This document shows, one piece after another, positions 52,431 through 61,340 of a DNA stretch of 64,000 bases (its first letter is position 1; each line of letters opens with the position of its first letter). Made by a program: the position numbers and the translations under genes. The notes under the pieces are model-generated. The model was given only the letters and a program-made list of their open reading frames with translations. It did not search any database and was not told where the DNA came from. The stretch is from Acetivibrio cellulolyticus CD2 (lineage in GTDB: Bacteria; Bacillota; Clostridia; Acetivibrionales; Acetivibrionaceae): NCBI RefSeq assembly GCF_000179595.2, contig NZ_JH556653.1, forward strand, positions 1,922,059-1,986,058, written 5' to 3'.

Positions 52431-53954
52431 TTACCAATTCTCAACGTCATTGTTATAATATTCAATTAATGCCGGTTTAAACATATCATTTATCTTTATA
52501 GTATCTAAATCAACCTTTTCATCTTTTCCAAAAACAAACAGGCTCTTTATGTTTTCATCTGTAAGATATTTCGTTTGTATTTCCAAATTTCCAGTGCTAA
52601 CCTCTCCATCATATACAAGGTTAAATCCCCATTCTCCAAATGCCGGCACCTGTATATGATATGGAATTACGTTTTTAAATTGAGTTGACAAGGTTTTATT
52701 AATACACCAAAAAGACTTTTTTGCATAATACGGACTTGTAGATTGTACAACAGCAACTCCATCTTTATTCAAATTGGCCTTAACATAATTATAAAAAACG
52801 TTGGTATATAATTTATTTAAAACTTCAGTATTCGGGTCCGGCAAATCAATAACTATAACATCAAACTTGTTTTCATTCTTAGACACATATAAATAAGCAT
52901 CTTCATTTAAAATTGTAACTTTCTTGTCAGATAAAGATGCTTCATTTAGTCCTGCTATTTGTTTATTGTTTTTGCACAATTCGGTCATTTCTGCATCAAT
53001 ATCTACTAAAACAATTTCTTTGACATCTTTATACTTTAACATCTCCCTTGCCGCTAGCCCATCGCCTCCACCTAATATCAAAATTCTTTGGTGGTTTTTT
53101 GCAAACATAAAGGGGATATGGACTAGGGCCTCATGATACCTATATTCATCAACTGAACTAAATTGTATATTTCCATCTAAAAACAATCTCAAATCATCTT
53201 TGTGTTTAGTCATAACAATTTTTTGATACATAGTTTGCTTTGAGTAGATTATATCATCCCTGTATAGCCCATCTTCAATCTTAGTTGCAATAATGCCTCC
53301 ATTCAATAAAAACCCCGTTATTATCAAAAAAGCCACTATTATAATAATCCGTATCTTTTTATAAGATTTTATAAACATCCTATATTTGTATAAAATTAAG
53401 AAAGATACAAATATATTTATGCAGCCAACAAGAAAGGATGTTGTGATAAAACCTAATTGAGGAAACAAAATCAATGGAAAAGCAAGAGAGCCTAGCAATC
53501 CACCAATATAGTCAAAGGTAAAAATATTGGCAAGATTTATTCTTATGTTACTGTTATTTTCTTCAATTATACGCGTAAGTAAAGGTATCTCAAGTCCAAC
53601 CAAAATTCCTATTGCTATTATTATTAAGTACATAACCAAATAGTAAATTTTAGTATAGATATTCGACATAAAAAGGATAAAGGTGGAGAATCCACCTAAT
53701 AACCCTGTTGACAACTCTATAAAAATAAATTTGTTAAACAAGTTTTCTTTTACAAATTTCGAAATATATGAGCCTATTCCCATAGCACTCATATACAAGC
53801 CAATTGTAACAGAAAATTGCTTTATGCTGTCTCCATTTAGATAAGTACTTATGCTGCTTATCATAAGTTCATATATGATTGAGCAGATAGATATCAATAG
53901 GGTCGCAACTAATAATAGTCTGCCATCAAATTTTTTTTCATTTGTATCTTGCAT
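52431..53954 (-). CDS. Membrane-fused aminopropyltransferase (spermidine synthase-like)
   Basis: A 507-residue protein. The first ~230 residues hold about seven membrane helices, and the rest is a spermidine-synthase-like Rossmann domain. Motifs are DEYRYHEALVHIPFMF, ILILGGGDGLAAREML for decarboxylated-SAM binding, VLVDIDAEMTEL and FDVIVIDLPDPN with the active-site aspartate. Normal spermidine synthases lack the membrane part. It is followed upstream by two DUF350 and one DUF4178 gene, a set known in other bacteria, often with SAM decarboxylase, which is absent here. It may aminopropylate a lipid or peptide at the membrane. GGAG lies 9 bases before the ATG. Confidence 0.9.
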   Translation of the reverse strand: MQDTNEKKFDGRLLLVATLLISICSIIYELMISSISTYLNGDSIKQFSVTIGLYMSAMGIGSYISKFVKENLFNKFIFIELSTGLLGGFSTFILFMSNIYTKIYYLVMYLIIIAIGILVGLEIPLLTRIIEENNSNIRINLANIFTFDYIGGLLGSLAFPLILFPQLGFITTSFLVGCINIFVSFLILYKYRMFIKSYKKIRIIIIVAFLIITGFLLNGGIIATKIEDGLYRDDIIYSKQTMYQKIVMTKHKDDLRLFLDGNIQFSSVDEYRYHEALVHIPFMFAKNHQRILILGGGDGLAAREMLKYKDVKEIVLVDIDAEMTELCKNNKQIAGLNEASLSDKKVTILNEDAYLYVSKNENKFDVIVIDLPDPNTEVLNKLYTNVFYNYVKANLNKDGVAVVQSTSPYYAKKSFWCINKTLSTQFKNVIPYHIQVPAFGEWGFNLVYDGEVSTGNLEIQTKYLTDENIKSLFVFGKDEKVDLDTIKINDMFKPALIEYYNNDVENW

Positions 53955-53955
53955 T

Positions 53956-54159
53956 TTATAATACTCCGCTCATTATAATTGCTATTGCAATAAAATATCC
54001 GGCTACCATAATTCCTGCTGCCTTGTTATGGTTGTCAATTTCTTCATTCAAATTATAATGTTTATTCTTGGCTAAAATAAAGTATCCTCCTATACAGAAT
54101 AATACCCCTATAGCCACATATACCAATATTTCAAATATCTTAATCATAATATCCTGCAT
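53956..54159 (-). CDS. DUF350 small membrane protein (1)
   Basis: A 67-residue protein with two membrane helices (ILVYVAIGVLFCIGGYFIL and AAGIMVAGYFIAIAIIMSG). This is the YjfL-like DUF350 unit, found in many bacteria beside polyamine-type and PspA-type genes. The function is unknown. It lies 1 base upstream of the membrane-fused aminopropyltransferase and 13 bases downstream of its paralogue, so all are in one operon. AAGGAG precedes the ATG. Confidence 0.87.
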   Translation of the reverse strand: MQDIMIKIFEILVYVAIGVLFCIGGYFILAKNKHYNLNEEIDNHNKAAGIMVAGYFIAIAIIMSGVL

Positions 54160-54172
54160 ATTGTTTTCTCCT

Positions 54173-54370
54173 TTACATTATTACTGTTCTTATAATTATT
54201 GCAACCGAAATGTATATACCTGCCAGCATAAATCCTGCTGCCGGGTTTTTTTCTTTAATTTCCTTTGGGAAATCATACGGAACTACTAAATCAATTAAAA
54301 ATGTAGCCGCAAACATGCAAATGATCCCAAACAATCCATAAATAAGTGTTTCTAAAATTTCATATCCCAT
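54173..54370 (-). CDS. DUF350 small membrane protein (2)
   Basis: A 65-residue paralogue of the neighbour at 53956-54159, with the same two-helix plan (IYGLFGIICMFAATFLIDLV and AAGFMLAGIYISVAIIIRTV) and the shared pattern N-AAG-M-AG. DUF350 proteins often have two or four such repeats; here they are split over two genes and could form a mixed complex. AAGGAGG lies 8 bases before the ATG. Confidence 0.87.
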   Translation of the reverse strand: MGYEILETLIYGLFGIICMFAATFLIDLVVPYDFPKEIKEKNPAAGFMLAGIYISVAIIIRTVIM

Positions 54371-54387
54371 CTTGCTGCCTCCTTTTT

Positions 54388-55458
54388 TTATTTTCCTGAA
54401 CTGGTTCCTCCACCTGAAGATGATCTAGACCTGACACTAGATTGCCTTGCAGATGATAAATAGTTCGAATATGTGGTACTTGTAGAGTTTGAAGTATATG
54501 TTCTATAATAATGTGATAAGTGTGAATGCCTTGAATGATAAGCTCTCGAAGAAGAATTCACATAATCTTTATTCGAAACCTGAACATACGTCACATTTTC
54601 TTCTGCGGTATACACAAAAGCATATTCTTTTTTTGAAAACAATCCTATTCCAGCGTCGTTTTTATCATCATCGGTAGTATCAGCTACATCTGCAACCTTG
54701 GTTATACCGTTCGGCACTCCATCTATTATTGCTTTGACAGCTTCATCAACAGTTAATGTAGTTTTATATACACGTGCTATTTTTTTATCACTGTTGGTTG
54801 TAGAGGTAACATATTCAAATTTGGAACTGTTCTTCAAAAACTTATCTATTGGAGCACCTCCAATGGATCCCGTGGATACAATTGTTCCAAATAGAATAAC
54901 TATAATTACCGATACCATAATAGTCACTATTTTCTTCATTGGTAAGCCTGAAGAAGGTGATGATGACGAAAATAGCGAAGAATTCAAATTAAGGCCAGCA
55001 GCTTTATTAAAGTTATCTGTTATCAAGATATCTTTTTCTTGCAATAAAACACCTAAACTTTTTTCTATTTCGCCATTCCAATCTTCAATAGCAACTATTT
55101 TTGTGTTAGCTCTATTTATAAATTCTCTATAATTGCACCTTTCATTTCTGTCAACATCAACTTTACCCCAATAATCACATACATAAGCTATTCCTTGATC
55201 GTACGAAGTATATTCTTCACCATATACATTAACATGGCTTGCACTCAAGTTACTTATTGCGTAATTCTCTTCGTAGATAGAGTAAATCAATCGTCCTCCA
55301 TCTTCTTCAATATTAAGCCATTTAACATTATTTTGGTTATCAACAATTTTATATTCCTGCCATTCCCACATATCCTCTTTAAATTTAATCATCCCATAAA
55401 CACTGTACTCAATTCCTTTGACAACAACTACTTGCCCCATTTTTAAATAATCTTTCAT
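54388..55458 (-). CDS. DUF4178 protein with a C-terminal membrane segment and Ser-rich tail
   Basis: A protein of about 356 residues. The N-terminal DUF4178 domain (about 1-150) has GQVVVVKGIEYSVYGMIKF and DMWEWQEYKIVD. After it lie one membrane helix (IVTIMVSVIIVILFGTIVS, about 180-200) and an outer domain with a long Ser/Thr/Tyr-rich tail that ends SSSGGGTSSGK. DUF4178 genes are found with DUF350 and aminopropyltransferase genes, as here. The start is doubtful: no ATG is near the first in-frame TTG at 55503, and the ATG at 55458 has AAGGAAGGA 13 bases upstream. Confidence 0.8.
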   Translation of the reverse strand: MKDYLKMGQVVVVKGIEYSVYGMIKFKEDMWEWQEYKIVDNQNNVKWLNIEEDGGRLIYSIYEENYAISNLSASHVNVYGEEYTSYDQGIAYVCDYWGKVDVDRNERCNYREFINRANTKIVAIEDWNGEIEKSLGVLLQEKDILITDNFNKAAGLNLNSSLFSSSSPSSGLPMKKIVTIMVSVIIVILFGTIVSTGSIGGAPIDKFLKNSSKFEYVTSTTNSDKKIARVYKTTLTVDEAVKAIIDGVPNGITKVADVADTTDDDKNDAGIGLFSKKEYAFVYTAEENVTYVQVSNKDYVNSSSRAYHSRHSHLSHYYRTYTSNSTSTTYSNYLSSARQSSVRSRSSSGGGTSSGK

Positions 55459-55806
55459 TTTCTTCAACCATTCCTTCCTTGAAGACACAAAATCAAACTG
55501 CAAACCATAATTTTAGATTTCATTAATATTTCAAAATATTGATTTTGCTTAACAGAAAATAATCTGAACACCTTTATATTAAGCCTTTATAAAATAATAA
55601 GGATATGCTTTTATAATTGTACTATATTTTCATCATTAATACAATAACAAGCCATTACCAGCCTTTGCCAGCCATATATGTGTAATCCGGTCAACGCATA
55701 AAGAAAGGCAGTTTGTTTACCTATTTTCACCTTTAGTATAAATAACCTTTAAAGAAAGCTATTCCCCAAATACTTTATCTAAAAATTGGTCTTTAACTTG
55801 CTGTTC
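55459..55806 (-). other. Gap without a recognised gene
   Basis: About 300-350 bases between the 825-residue protein gene and the DUF4178 gene. The sequence is AT-rich with no clear terminator or promoter on either strand, no repeat longer than chance, and no open frame with a ribosome site. It may contain the DUF4178 operon promoter, but no candidate stood out. Confidence 0.5.
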
Positions 55807-58284
55807 TTAATCAAATTCATACACACCTTTTGCAAAACTATTATTATCAAAAGCTGTATTCTTAAAATAAATGTCATCTTCATAAACCCGCATATAATCT
55901 GCTTCATTATTTTGTATAACCGTATCTCTGACAAGAAGTATGGGTTCAACAAAGTACCCATTGAATAATTGGTACTTAGAATCCTCCCCACTATGAACAA
56001 CCACGTTATTACTTATCTCACAGGACGTAAATAACACATTCTTACTACTCATAATATTAATAAGGTCAGAAGAAACTACAGTATTTTTGAATTTGGAATT
56101 GTTAAATATTATATTGCTTGAATCCAGTATATTCATAATTCCGCCTTTACAATCTCGAATTACTGAATTATCAAAGACAAAACCATTAACTTTTGAAAGT
56201 GCTGCTCCATTACTACCCCCAGATAAAATCGAGTTATTTACACAGACCTTTTGGCAATTTGAAAATGATAATACATCAGATGAAAGACTACCACTTTTAA
56301 GTTCATGTACTGCATATATTCCATCAATTATTATATTCATTGAATCTTCGAAATTTAATATGTTTGCAAAACCCTTATTCTCCAACTTTACCGGATCAGC
56401 TGATTCTGATCTTATTATTAGATTCTCAATACCTTTTATAATTAACTCAGAGCCATCAACATGTACATATTTACTATTTGCAACTTCATTTACAGCCTCT
56501 GCTAAATTGTAGACTTCTCCGGTCTTTAAAATTATCTCACAATTTGGTTGAATTGAATTAATGAATTCCTTCGCATTATCAACAATAACAACTTCCATCT
56601 TGTCACGCTGGACAAACTTTTCATAATGGTCGTATCCATATTCAGACATGATCTTTTCAGCCAGACCATCTAATACTTCTTCTGTTTGACTATCAAACTC
56701 ATATGCTAACTTGTTTTCTGCAGAAACATCCAACACTTCTGTTTTTAAAGGATTTCTATTAAATAAAGTTATTGCGGGCTTTTTTCTAGTGATAAAAGAA
56801 CCATCACCGATCTGACCATTTCCATTACCCCCAAATGCCCAAAGTGAACCATCATTTTTGAGTGCCAGCAAATGTCCATTTCCAGAGGCTATCTCCCTGA
56901 CACCGCTCAACTCAGAAATCATAACAGGTGTCAGATAATTTGATTCATCTTTATACCAATTGGATCCCCATATATAGACACTACCATCATCTTTTAAAGC
57001 TATTGAGTGACCTCCTCCACGGGCTGAAATTGCAACAATCCCACTCAGCTCTTTAACCTGAATAGGCACGGATAAGTCTGCTCCTTCTTGCTGCCCACTA
57101 TAAACCAGAGCCTGATCATCATATTTCCATACCCAAACAGTCCCATCATTTTTTAAAGCAAGGACATGACTTTGACCTGCAGAAACATCTATAACACCAC
57201 TAATACCTTTTACTTTTTCCGGCAATTCACTTTTATTTTCTCCCCAGGTCCAAACTGCTCCGTCCTTATCAAGGGCGAAAGAATAATAGCTTTCTGCAGC
57301 AATATCCACTATATTGGATAAACCATCCACAAGAACTGGTTCCGGCCCTATTTCCAAAGATAAATCAATTCCCCATGTCCATACCGTTCCATCACTCTTC
57401 ATTGCCAGGCAATGCCCATCATAAGCAGCTGAAATCTTCTTAACACCAGTTAACTTTTCCATTTTAACTGGTGTATTGATATACCTTTTATCGCCCGACC
57501 CGGAGTTGATTTCACCCCAGCACCATACTATTCCATCACTTTTTAATGCCAACGTATATTTGCTTCCTGCAGATACATCAATAACGTCATCCAAATTTGG
57601 CACTCTTTCAGGGATAGGGATATTTCTGTCCCCATAATCACCCCATGCCCAGACAGTTCCATCTTCCTTTATTGCTACCGTATGGTCATTTCCTCCGGAA
57701 ATATGCGTAGTTGCATTATCTTTTCCATAAATATATATCAAGTCATCAATCAAGCTTTTATCTGCATCTTTATCAAAAGAATTATCCTTTTCACTTATAA
57801 TTATTAGACCTCTGTTATAAAAAATGTTCTTCTCCAAAACGTCCTCTACCAGCCTTCTAAGCGGCAAATATGTTCTGCCTTCTATGATTTCGGCAGGTAC
57901 ATCAAGTCCTTTTTCTTCATTGTTTAAAAGCATAGTATGCTTTCCGGGCTTTAATACTGCTGTATTTCCATTCAGTGAGATCATAACGGTTGATGTATCC
58001 CTATCCCAATTAACACTGGCACTCAGGCTTTCTGATATAAACCTTACAGGAACTAGTGTCCTCCCATTCTTGATGATAGGAACAACTTTTCCATTGTCAC
58101 TATCTATCTTTGTTTTTATGGTATTAACATATGAATTCGGGCTTCCTATGTAAAGGATTACACATTTGCCAAGCTTTGATTGATCAGCCTCTGTAATTGC
58201 GCTGACTCTGAAGGGAAATACAAACAAATTGACAGCTATAAAGAAGACTATAACCCACAAAAATGACCATTTTAATTTCCCCAC
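55807..58284 (-). CDS. Secreted stalk / seven-repeat RCC1 / beta-helix protein
   Basis: An 825-residue exported protein. A signal peptide (FLWVIVFFIAVNLFVFPFRVSA) precedes a stalk-like copper-amine-oxidase N-terminal domain (about 44-165, GRTLVPVRFISESLSASVNW). Next come seven RCC1-type repeats (195-505), each with the pattern H--AL--DG-VW-WG, enough for one closed seven-bladed propeller. The C-terminal third (600-825) has repeated N-hydrophobic stretches (NIIFNNSKF, DVLSFSNCQK, FVFDNSVIRD) typical of a right-handed parallel beta-helix, as in pectate-lyase-like proteins. It probably sits on the cell surface and binds or cuts a polysaccharide or protein. Start GTG with GGAGG 9 bases upstream. 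Confidence 0.87.
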   Translation of the reverse strand: MGKLKWSFLWVIVFFIAVNLFVFPFRVSAITEADQSKLGKCVILYIGSPNSYVNTIKTKIDSDNGKVVPIIKNGRTLVPVRFISESLSASVNWDRDTSTVMISLNGNTAVLKPGKHTMLLNNEEKGLDVPAEIIEGRTYLPLRRLVEDVLEKNIFYNRGLIIISEKDNSFDKDADKSLIDDLIYIYGKDNATTHISGGNDHTVAIKEDGTVWAWGDYGDRNIPIPERVPNLDDVIDVSAGSKYTLALKSDGIVWCWGEINSGSGDKRYINTPVKMEKLTGVKKISAAYDGHCLAMKSDGTVWTWGIDLSLEIGPEPVLVDGLSNIVDIAAESYYSFALDKDGAVWTWGENKSELPEKVKGISGVIDVSAGQSHVLALKNDGTVWVWKYDDQALVYSGQQEGADLSVPIQVKELSGIVAISARGGGHSIALKDDGSVYIWGSNWYKDESNYLTPVMISELSGVREIASGNGHLLALKNDGSLWAFGGNGNGQIGDGSFITRKKPAITLFNRNPLKTEVLDVSAENKLAYEFDSQTEEVLDGLAEKIMSEYGYDHYEKFVQRDKMEVVIVDNAKEFINSIQPNCEIILKTGEVYNLAEAVNEVANSKYVHVDGSELIIKGIENLIIRSESADPVKLENKGFANILNFEDSMNIIIDGIYAVHELKSGSLSSDVLSFSNCQKVCVNNSILSGGSNGAALSKVNGFVFDNSVIRDCKGGIMNILDSSNIIFNNSKFKNTVVSSDLINIMSSKNVLFTSCEISNNVVVHSGEDSKYQLFNGYFVEPILLVRDTVIQNNEADYMRVYEDDIYFKNTAFDNNSFAKGVYEFD

Positions 58285-58643
58285 CTATAAATTCCTCCCT
58301 GTGTTAATTACAATTATCATCCCACTATATATTTTAACTTATCTTAGCTAATTTGTCTTTTATCTGGGATTTATTTAATGATATTTTAATATTGCAATTT
58401 GCTAATAACCTGGGGGAATAGCTGAAAGAATATAAAAATATATATGAAAAGGCCAACCTCATATAACAAGGTTGGCCTTTTCGTATTAAAAAAATCTAAC
58501 TGGTATTAGAAATTGATTAATAATATATTTATATTGAACCATCCCCAATAACAATATTCGGCATTTATTGTAAGTGAGGACTTACTTCAATCAATATTAA
58601 ATATTTTTGCGATTTCTTCGAAAATAATGTAAATATAGTCCCT
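58285..58643 (-). other. Gap with leader of the RCC1 protein and one terminator
   Basis: About 360 bases. It holds the strong terminator at 58447-58481 and the AT-rich leader of the RCC1 protein gene, with GGAGG before its GTG at 58284. No good sigma-A promoter was recognised (TAAAAT near 58334-58339 is the best -10). No open frame with a ribosome site was seen. Confidence 0.55.
58447..58481 (-). terminator. Terminator after the C39-like protease gene
   Basis: A perfect 13-bp inverted repeat (58447-58459 with 58469-58481; AAAAGGCCAACCT and its complement) with a 9-base loop. T residues follow on both strands, so it can work in both directions; the gene it ends is the leftward one stopping at 58644. 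Confidence 0.9.
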
Positions 58644-59354
58644 TCACCTCATAGGTTTAAGGCAAGCAACATCCAAATCTGGTACATTTGTGTAGTAGGT
58701 ACTAAAAACTATTTCATCACGGCTTCCTGATTCTGTTCCAATAGGATTAAGACCAGTACAGATATTTAGTTTTCTTTGTGTACCATCTTCAGTATACCCA
58801 TAGATAGTAACCCAATGGAAGTTGTAATTTGAGTTTAAACCAGATGGAACAGGTGTTGGATATTTTCCAATATATAAAGCACATGGTCTTCCCTCGTTTA
58901 TTTCTGTTTTTATATCTCCCCACATTTGATCTTCTGTAAGGTTTATTGAACCATCACTGTTTCTTTTTTCATATAGATAGGATCCAAAACTGTAACCGCA
59001 GTCATAAGTATGAAATATTATTTTTGAAAAGTTTGCTGGTAAAGTCCCCTCTCCTGATTTAGATTCCATATGAACTGCAAGATCTTTTATAAGGCTAACT
59101 CCAGTTTTTGAATCCTTTCGGCTAGTTGGAGTCCAGAGCCTTATATATCCCATTGAATCCCAATAGCTTAAGATGTTTGCACCAGCTGTTGGGCCACATG
59201 TATAATAGTAATATGGATAACCAGTGTTGTTCTGATTGTAAGACGGCACACCACTCAGTACTACACTTGTAGCTGCAAAAGCTGTTGGTACCTGGATTAA
59301 TAATAAATTTACCATTATAAATATACACAATGCTTTAAATACTTTTTTTAACAT
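58644..59354 (-). CDS. Secreted C39-like cysteine protease
   Basis: A 236-residue exported protein. A signal peptide (ALCIFIMVNLLLIQVPTAFA) is followed by a papain-like C39-type domain: Cys53 in YTCGPTAGANI is the nucleophile and His180 in YNFHWVTIYGY the general base. It resembles stand-alone C39-like proteins (peptidase_C39_2) and not the C39 domain of bacteriocin exporters, and no bacteriocin gene is near. Its substrate is unknown. It faces the HTH/NPCBM gene across a 211-base region that has four 11-base repeats. The ATG follows AGGAGG by 7 bases. Confidence 0.88.
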   Translation of the reverse strand: MLKKVFKALCIFIMVNLLLIQVPTAFAATSVVLSGVPSYNQNNTGYPYYYYTCGPTAGANILSYWDSMGYIRLWTPTSRKDSKTGVSLIKDLAVHMESKSGEGTLPANFSKIIFHTYDCGYSFGSYLYEKRNSDGSINLTEDQMWGDIKTEINEGRPCALYIGKYPTPVPSGLNSNYNFHWVTIYGYTEDGTQRKLNICTGLNPIGTESGSRDEIVFSTYYTNVPDLDVACLKPMR

Positions 59355-59447
59355 TACAATACCTCCTTTTAGCTCCCCTAAAAATTTTTATGTGCACACA
59401 TTATAAGCAAAGTATAAGACAGTTTAAACTATTTTAATAGCATAAAT

Positions 59448-59491
59448 GATGAATTTTTGTTGAATCTTTGTTGAATTTTTGATGAATTTTT
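59448..59491. repeat. Four phased 11-base repeats in a divergent promoter region
   Basis: Four copies of an 11-base unit with consensus G(A/T)TGAATTTTT run without gaps (59448-59458, 59459-59469, 59470-59480, 59481-59491); copies 1 and 4 are identical, copies 2 and 3 differ at one or two positions. An 11-base period is close to one turn of DNA, so all units face the same side. They end some 4 bases before the -35 region of the rightward gene. Confidence 0.75.
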
Positions 59492-59495
59492 TCTT

Positions 59496-59523
59496 TTTAA
59501 AATGGCTTTATGTGTTGTATAAT
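59496..59523 (+). promoter_or_regulatory. Possible sigma-A promoter before the HTH/NPCBM-like gene
   Basis: TTTAAA (59496-59501) and TATAAT (59518-59523) are 16 bases apart. The -10 is perfect, the -35 only partial. It lies about 45 bases upstream of the TTG start at 59566 and just beyond the 11-base repeats. Confidence 0.5.
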
Positions 59524-59565
59524 ATCTATTGTGCTTTTTAGTACAAATATAAGGAGGCAATAGAA

Positions 59566-60768
59566 TTGCAATTAACTGATGATTATAGCCTTAAGGTTAT
59601 ATTTGAAGTCATTTTTAAAGTAACCCGTAAAAATGCTAATGTTTTAGCAGATATGTATTTATTGAAAGATAAATCGATAATTTCTAAATGGAAAAATAGA
59701 AAAAATACTCCTAAAGCTGAAGATATAAAAAAAATTGTAGAGTTTGTGATTTCCGAATCAACAACCTCCCAAAAGAAGATTATCAGGGATAGCATAGAAA
59801 ACCAGCTTAAGGATTCTTCTATAAAAAAAGAAGTTAAGGATATTATTTTAAATATAGAGGATTTTAGCGAGTTTTTAGTTGAAGCGATAAGTCTTGCTGC
59901 CTCAGATGATCAACCTTTAGACAAAGAGATTAATTCAGAGGATCAATCTGCAGATAATAAGCTTGATAATGAGGATTATACTGGTTATTCTCAAAATGAA
60001 TACATATCTATAGATAATAAAGACTGTAACCTGAGAGCGCACAATACCATACTCGAAAGTTCAAGTGGCATGAATCCAATAGAAATAAGTAATGATGAGC
60101 AAATTAAAAATCAGGTGATACCTGGAGATAAAAGTATTTCTGAAGAAGTGCAAATAAATAAGGGCGTGCCAGCTGCTGAAAGGATTGGGATTACAAGAAA
60201 ACTTGGAAAGATAAAATACATAGCCATACCGCTTGCAATACTTATTGTGGCAGGTGTAATTGCAGTGAATAAAATTCCTTTATCAACAGGTACAATACAA
60301 AGTGAATATTTGACAGATCAGCCCCCATCTTCGGTAAAAAATATACATTGTTATAGGATTAATAACAGCGCTGAAGAGGATATGATTAAAATTTATACAT
60401 ATGGCTGGTATTTTGAGGATGATTTTAACATGATTTCCGGCGGTAAAAAGTATACAAAAGGTGTTTTGTTTTCCGTAAATGCAGCTAAGGTTGCTGAGGT
60501 TTGTTACAAACTAAACGGAAAACACAAGCACTTAAACGGTTTAGTCGGCTTTGACGAGTGTTATATGAGAGTCGACAAGCACTACATTGCCAAATTCTAC
60601 CTGGACAATGTTTTAAAAAAAGAGCTGGATTTAAAAAAAGGAGAACAACCAACAAGTATAGATTTTGATATTAAGAACGCAAAAGAACTGAAGATAGAGT
60701 TTGTAAAGCCCAAAGATGACGCTTCAGCAGATCCTAATATCGATTTATTGGATATGGTTTTGGAGTAG
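59566..60768 (+). CDS. Membrane-anchored putative regulator with NPCBM-like outer domain
   Basis: A 400-residue protein. The N-terminal ~65 residues resemble a helix-turn-helix (LADMYLLKDKSIISKWKNRK). A long acidic linker (110-205) leads to one membrane helix (IAIPLAILIVAGVIAV, about 219-234). The outer part (about 260-400) has HCYRIN, GGKKYTKGVLFS, LNGLVGFDECY and IDFDIKNAKELKIEF, similar to an NPCBM/NEW2 carbohydrate-binding domain. The layout suggests one protein that senses a glycan outside and binds DNA inside. It starts with TTG; AAGGAGG lies 8 bases before it. It faces a secreted protease gene across a region with four phased repeats. HTH and NPCBM calls are by eye only. Confidence 0.7.
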   Translation: MQLTDDYSLKVIFEVIFKVTRKNANVLADMYLLKDKSIISKWKNRKNTPKAEDIKKIVEFVISESTTSQKKIIRDSIENQLKDSSIKKEVKDIILNIEDFSEFLVEAISLAASDDQPLDKEINSEDQSADNKLDNEDYTGYSQNEYISIDNKDCNLRAHNTILESSSGMNPIEISNDEQIKNQVIPGDKSISEEVQINKGVPAAERIGITRKLGKIKYIAIPLAILIVAGVIAVNKIPLSTGTIQSEYLTDQPPSSVKNIHCYRINNSAEEDMIKIYTYGWYFEDDFNMISGGKKYTKGVLFSVNAAKVAEVCYKLNGKHKHLNGLVGFDECYMRVDKHYIAKFYLDNVLKKELDLKKGEQPTSIDFDIKNAKELKIEFVKPKDDASADPNIDLLDMVLE

Positions 60769-60927
60769 TGTATCTACTATATAAACTGCATAAAATTAAG
60801 AAACCATTGGCAAAAACTTGATATGAATTATCCTTAGTGTTATTATATTAGATATATTTGGTTGTACTTTAATAATGTGAAAGGTATTCTGGAATTTAGA
60901 AGTTTATTTCTATTTGCTTTTTGATTC

Positions 60928-60956
60928 TTTAAATGCTTTTTTCTATTTTGTATAAT
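60928..60956 (+). promoter_or_regulatory. Possible promoter of the V-type ATPase operon
   Basis: TTTAAA (60928-60933) and TATAAT (60951-60956) are 17 bases apart, about 60 bases upstream of the first ATPase gene. The -35 is a partial match. The rest of the 245-base gap (60769-61013) shows nothing else notable. Confidence 0.45.
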
Positions 60957-61013
60957 TATAATTTAAAAGACATAATAATATAAATTACGTTAAATTTGCA
61001 GGGTGGTGATTAA

Positions 61014-61340
61014 ATGTCAATCGAAGTACTAAAATCCATAAAGCAAACCGAATTGGAAGCTGAGCAAATCAAAAAACAATCCTTGGATGATTCCAAGCAA
61101 ATAGTTAATGAAGCAAATATCCAAGCCTACAAGCTTCAGGAGCAATCCGTAGAAAATGCTGAAAAGGAAGCCAAGAATATCCTTATAAATGCTGAAAAGC
61201 TTGCAAGTGATGAAATCAGAAAATTACAGACGGAAGTTGACAATCAGTATGATGATATAAAAAAAAGTGCACGTCAAAATCTCGACAAAGCAATAGATAT
61301 AATTATGGGAAAGGTTGTGACTATCCATGCCAATAGTTAA
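61014..61340 (+). CDS. V-type ATPase peripheral stalk subunit (G/H-like coiled coil)
   Basis: A 108-residue, highly charged, fully helical protein (LEAEQIKKQSLDDSKQIVNEA and similar heptads), like the NtpF/AhaH stalk subunits of bacterial and archaeal V/A-ATPases, which pair with subunit E to form the peripheral stalk. It is the first gene of the operon, and its end overlaps the start of ntpI by 14 bases. GGTGGTG lies before the ATG. Confidence 0.88.
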   Translation: MSIEVLKSIKQTELEAEQIKKQSLDDSKQIVNEANIQAYKLQEQSVENAEKEAKNILINAEKLASDEIRKLQTEVDNQYDDIKKSARQNLDKAIDIIMGKVVTIHANS

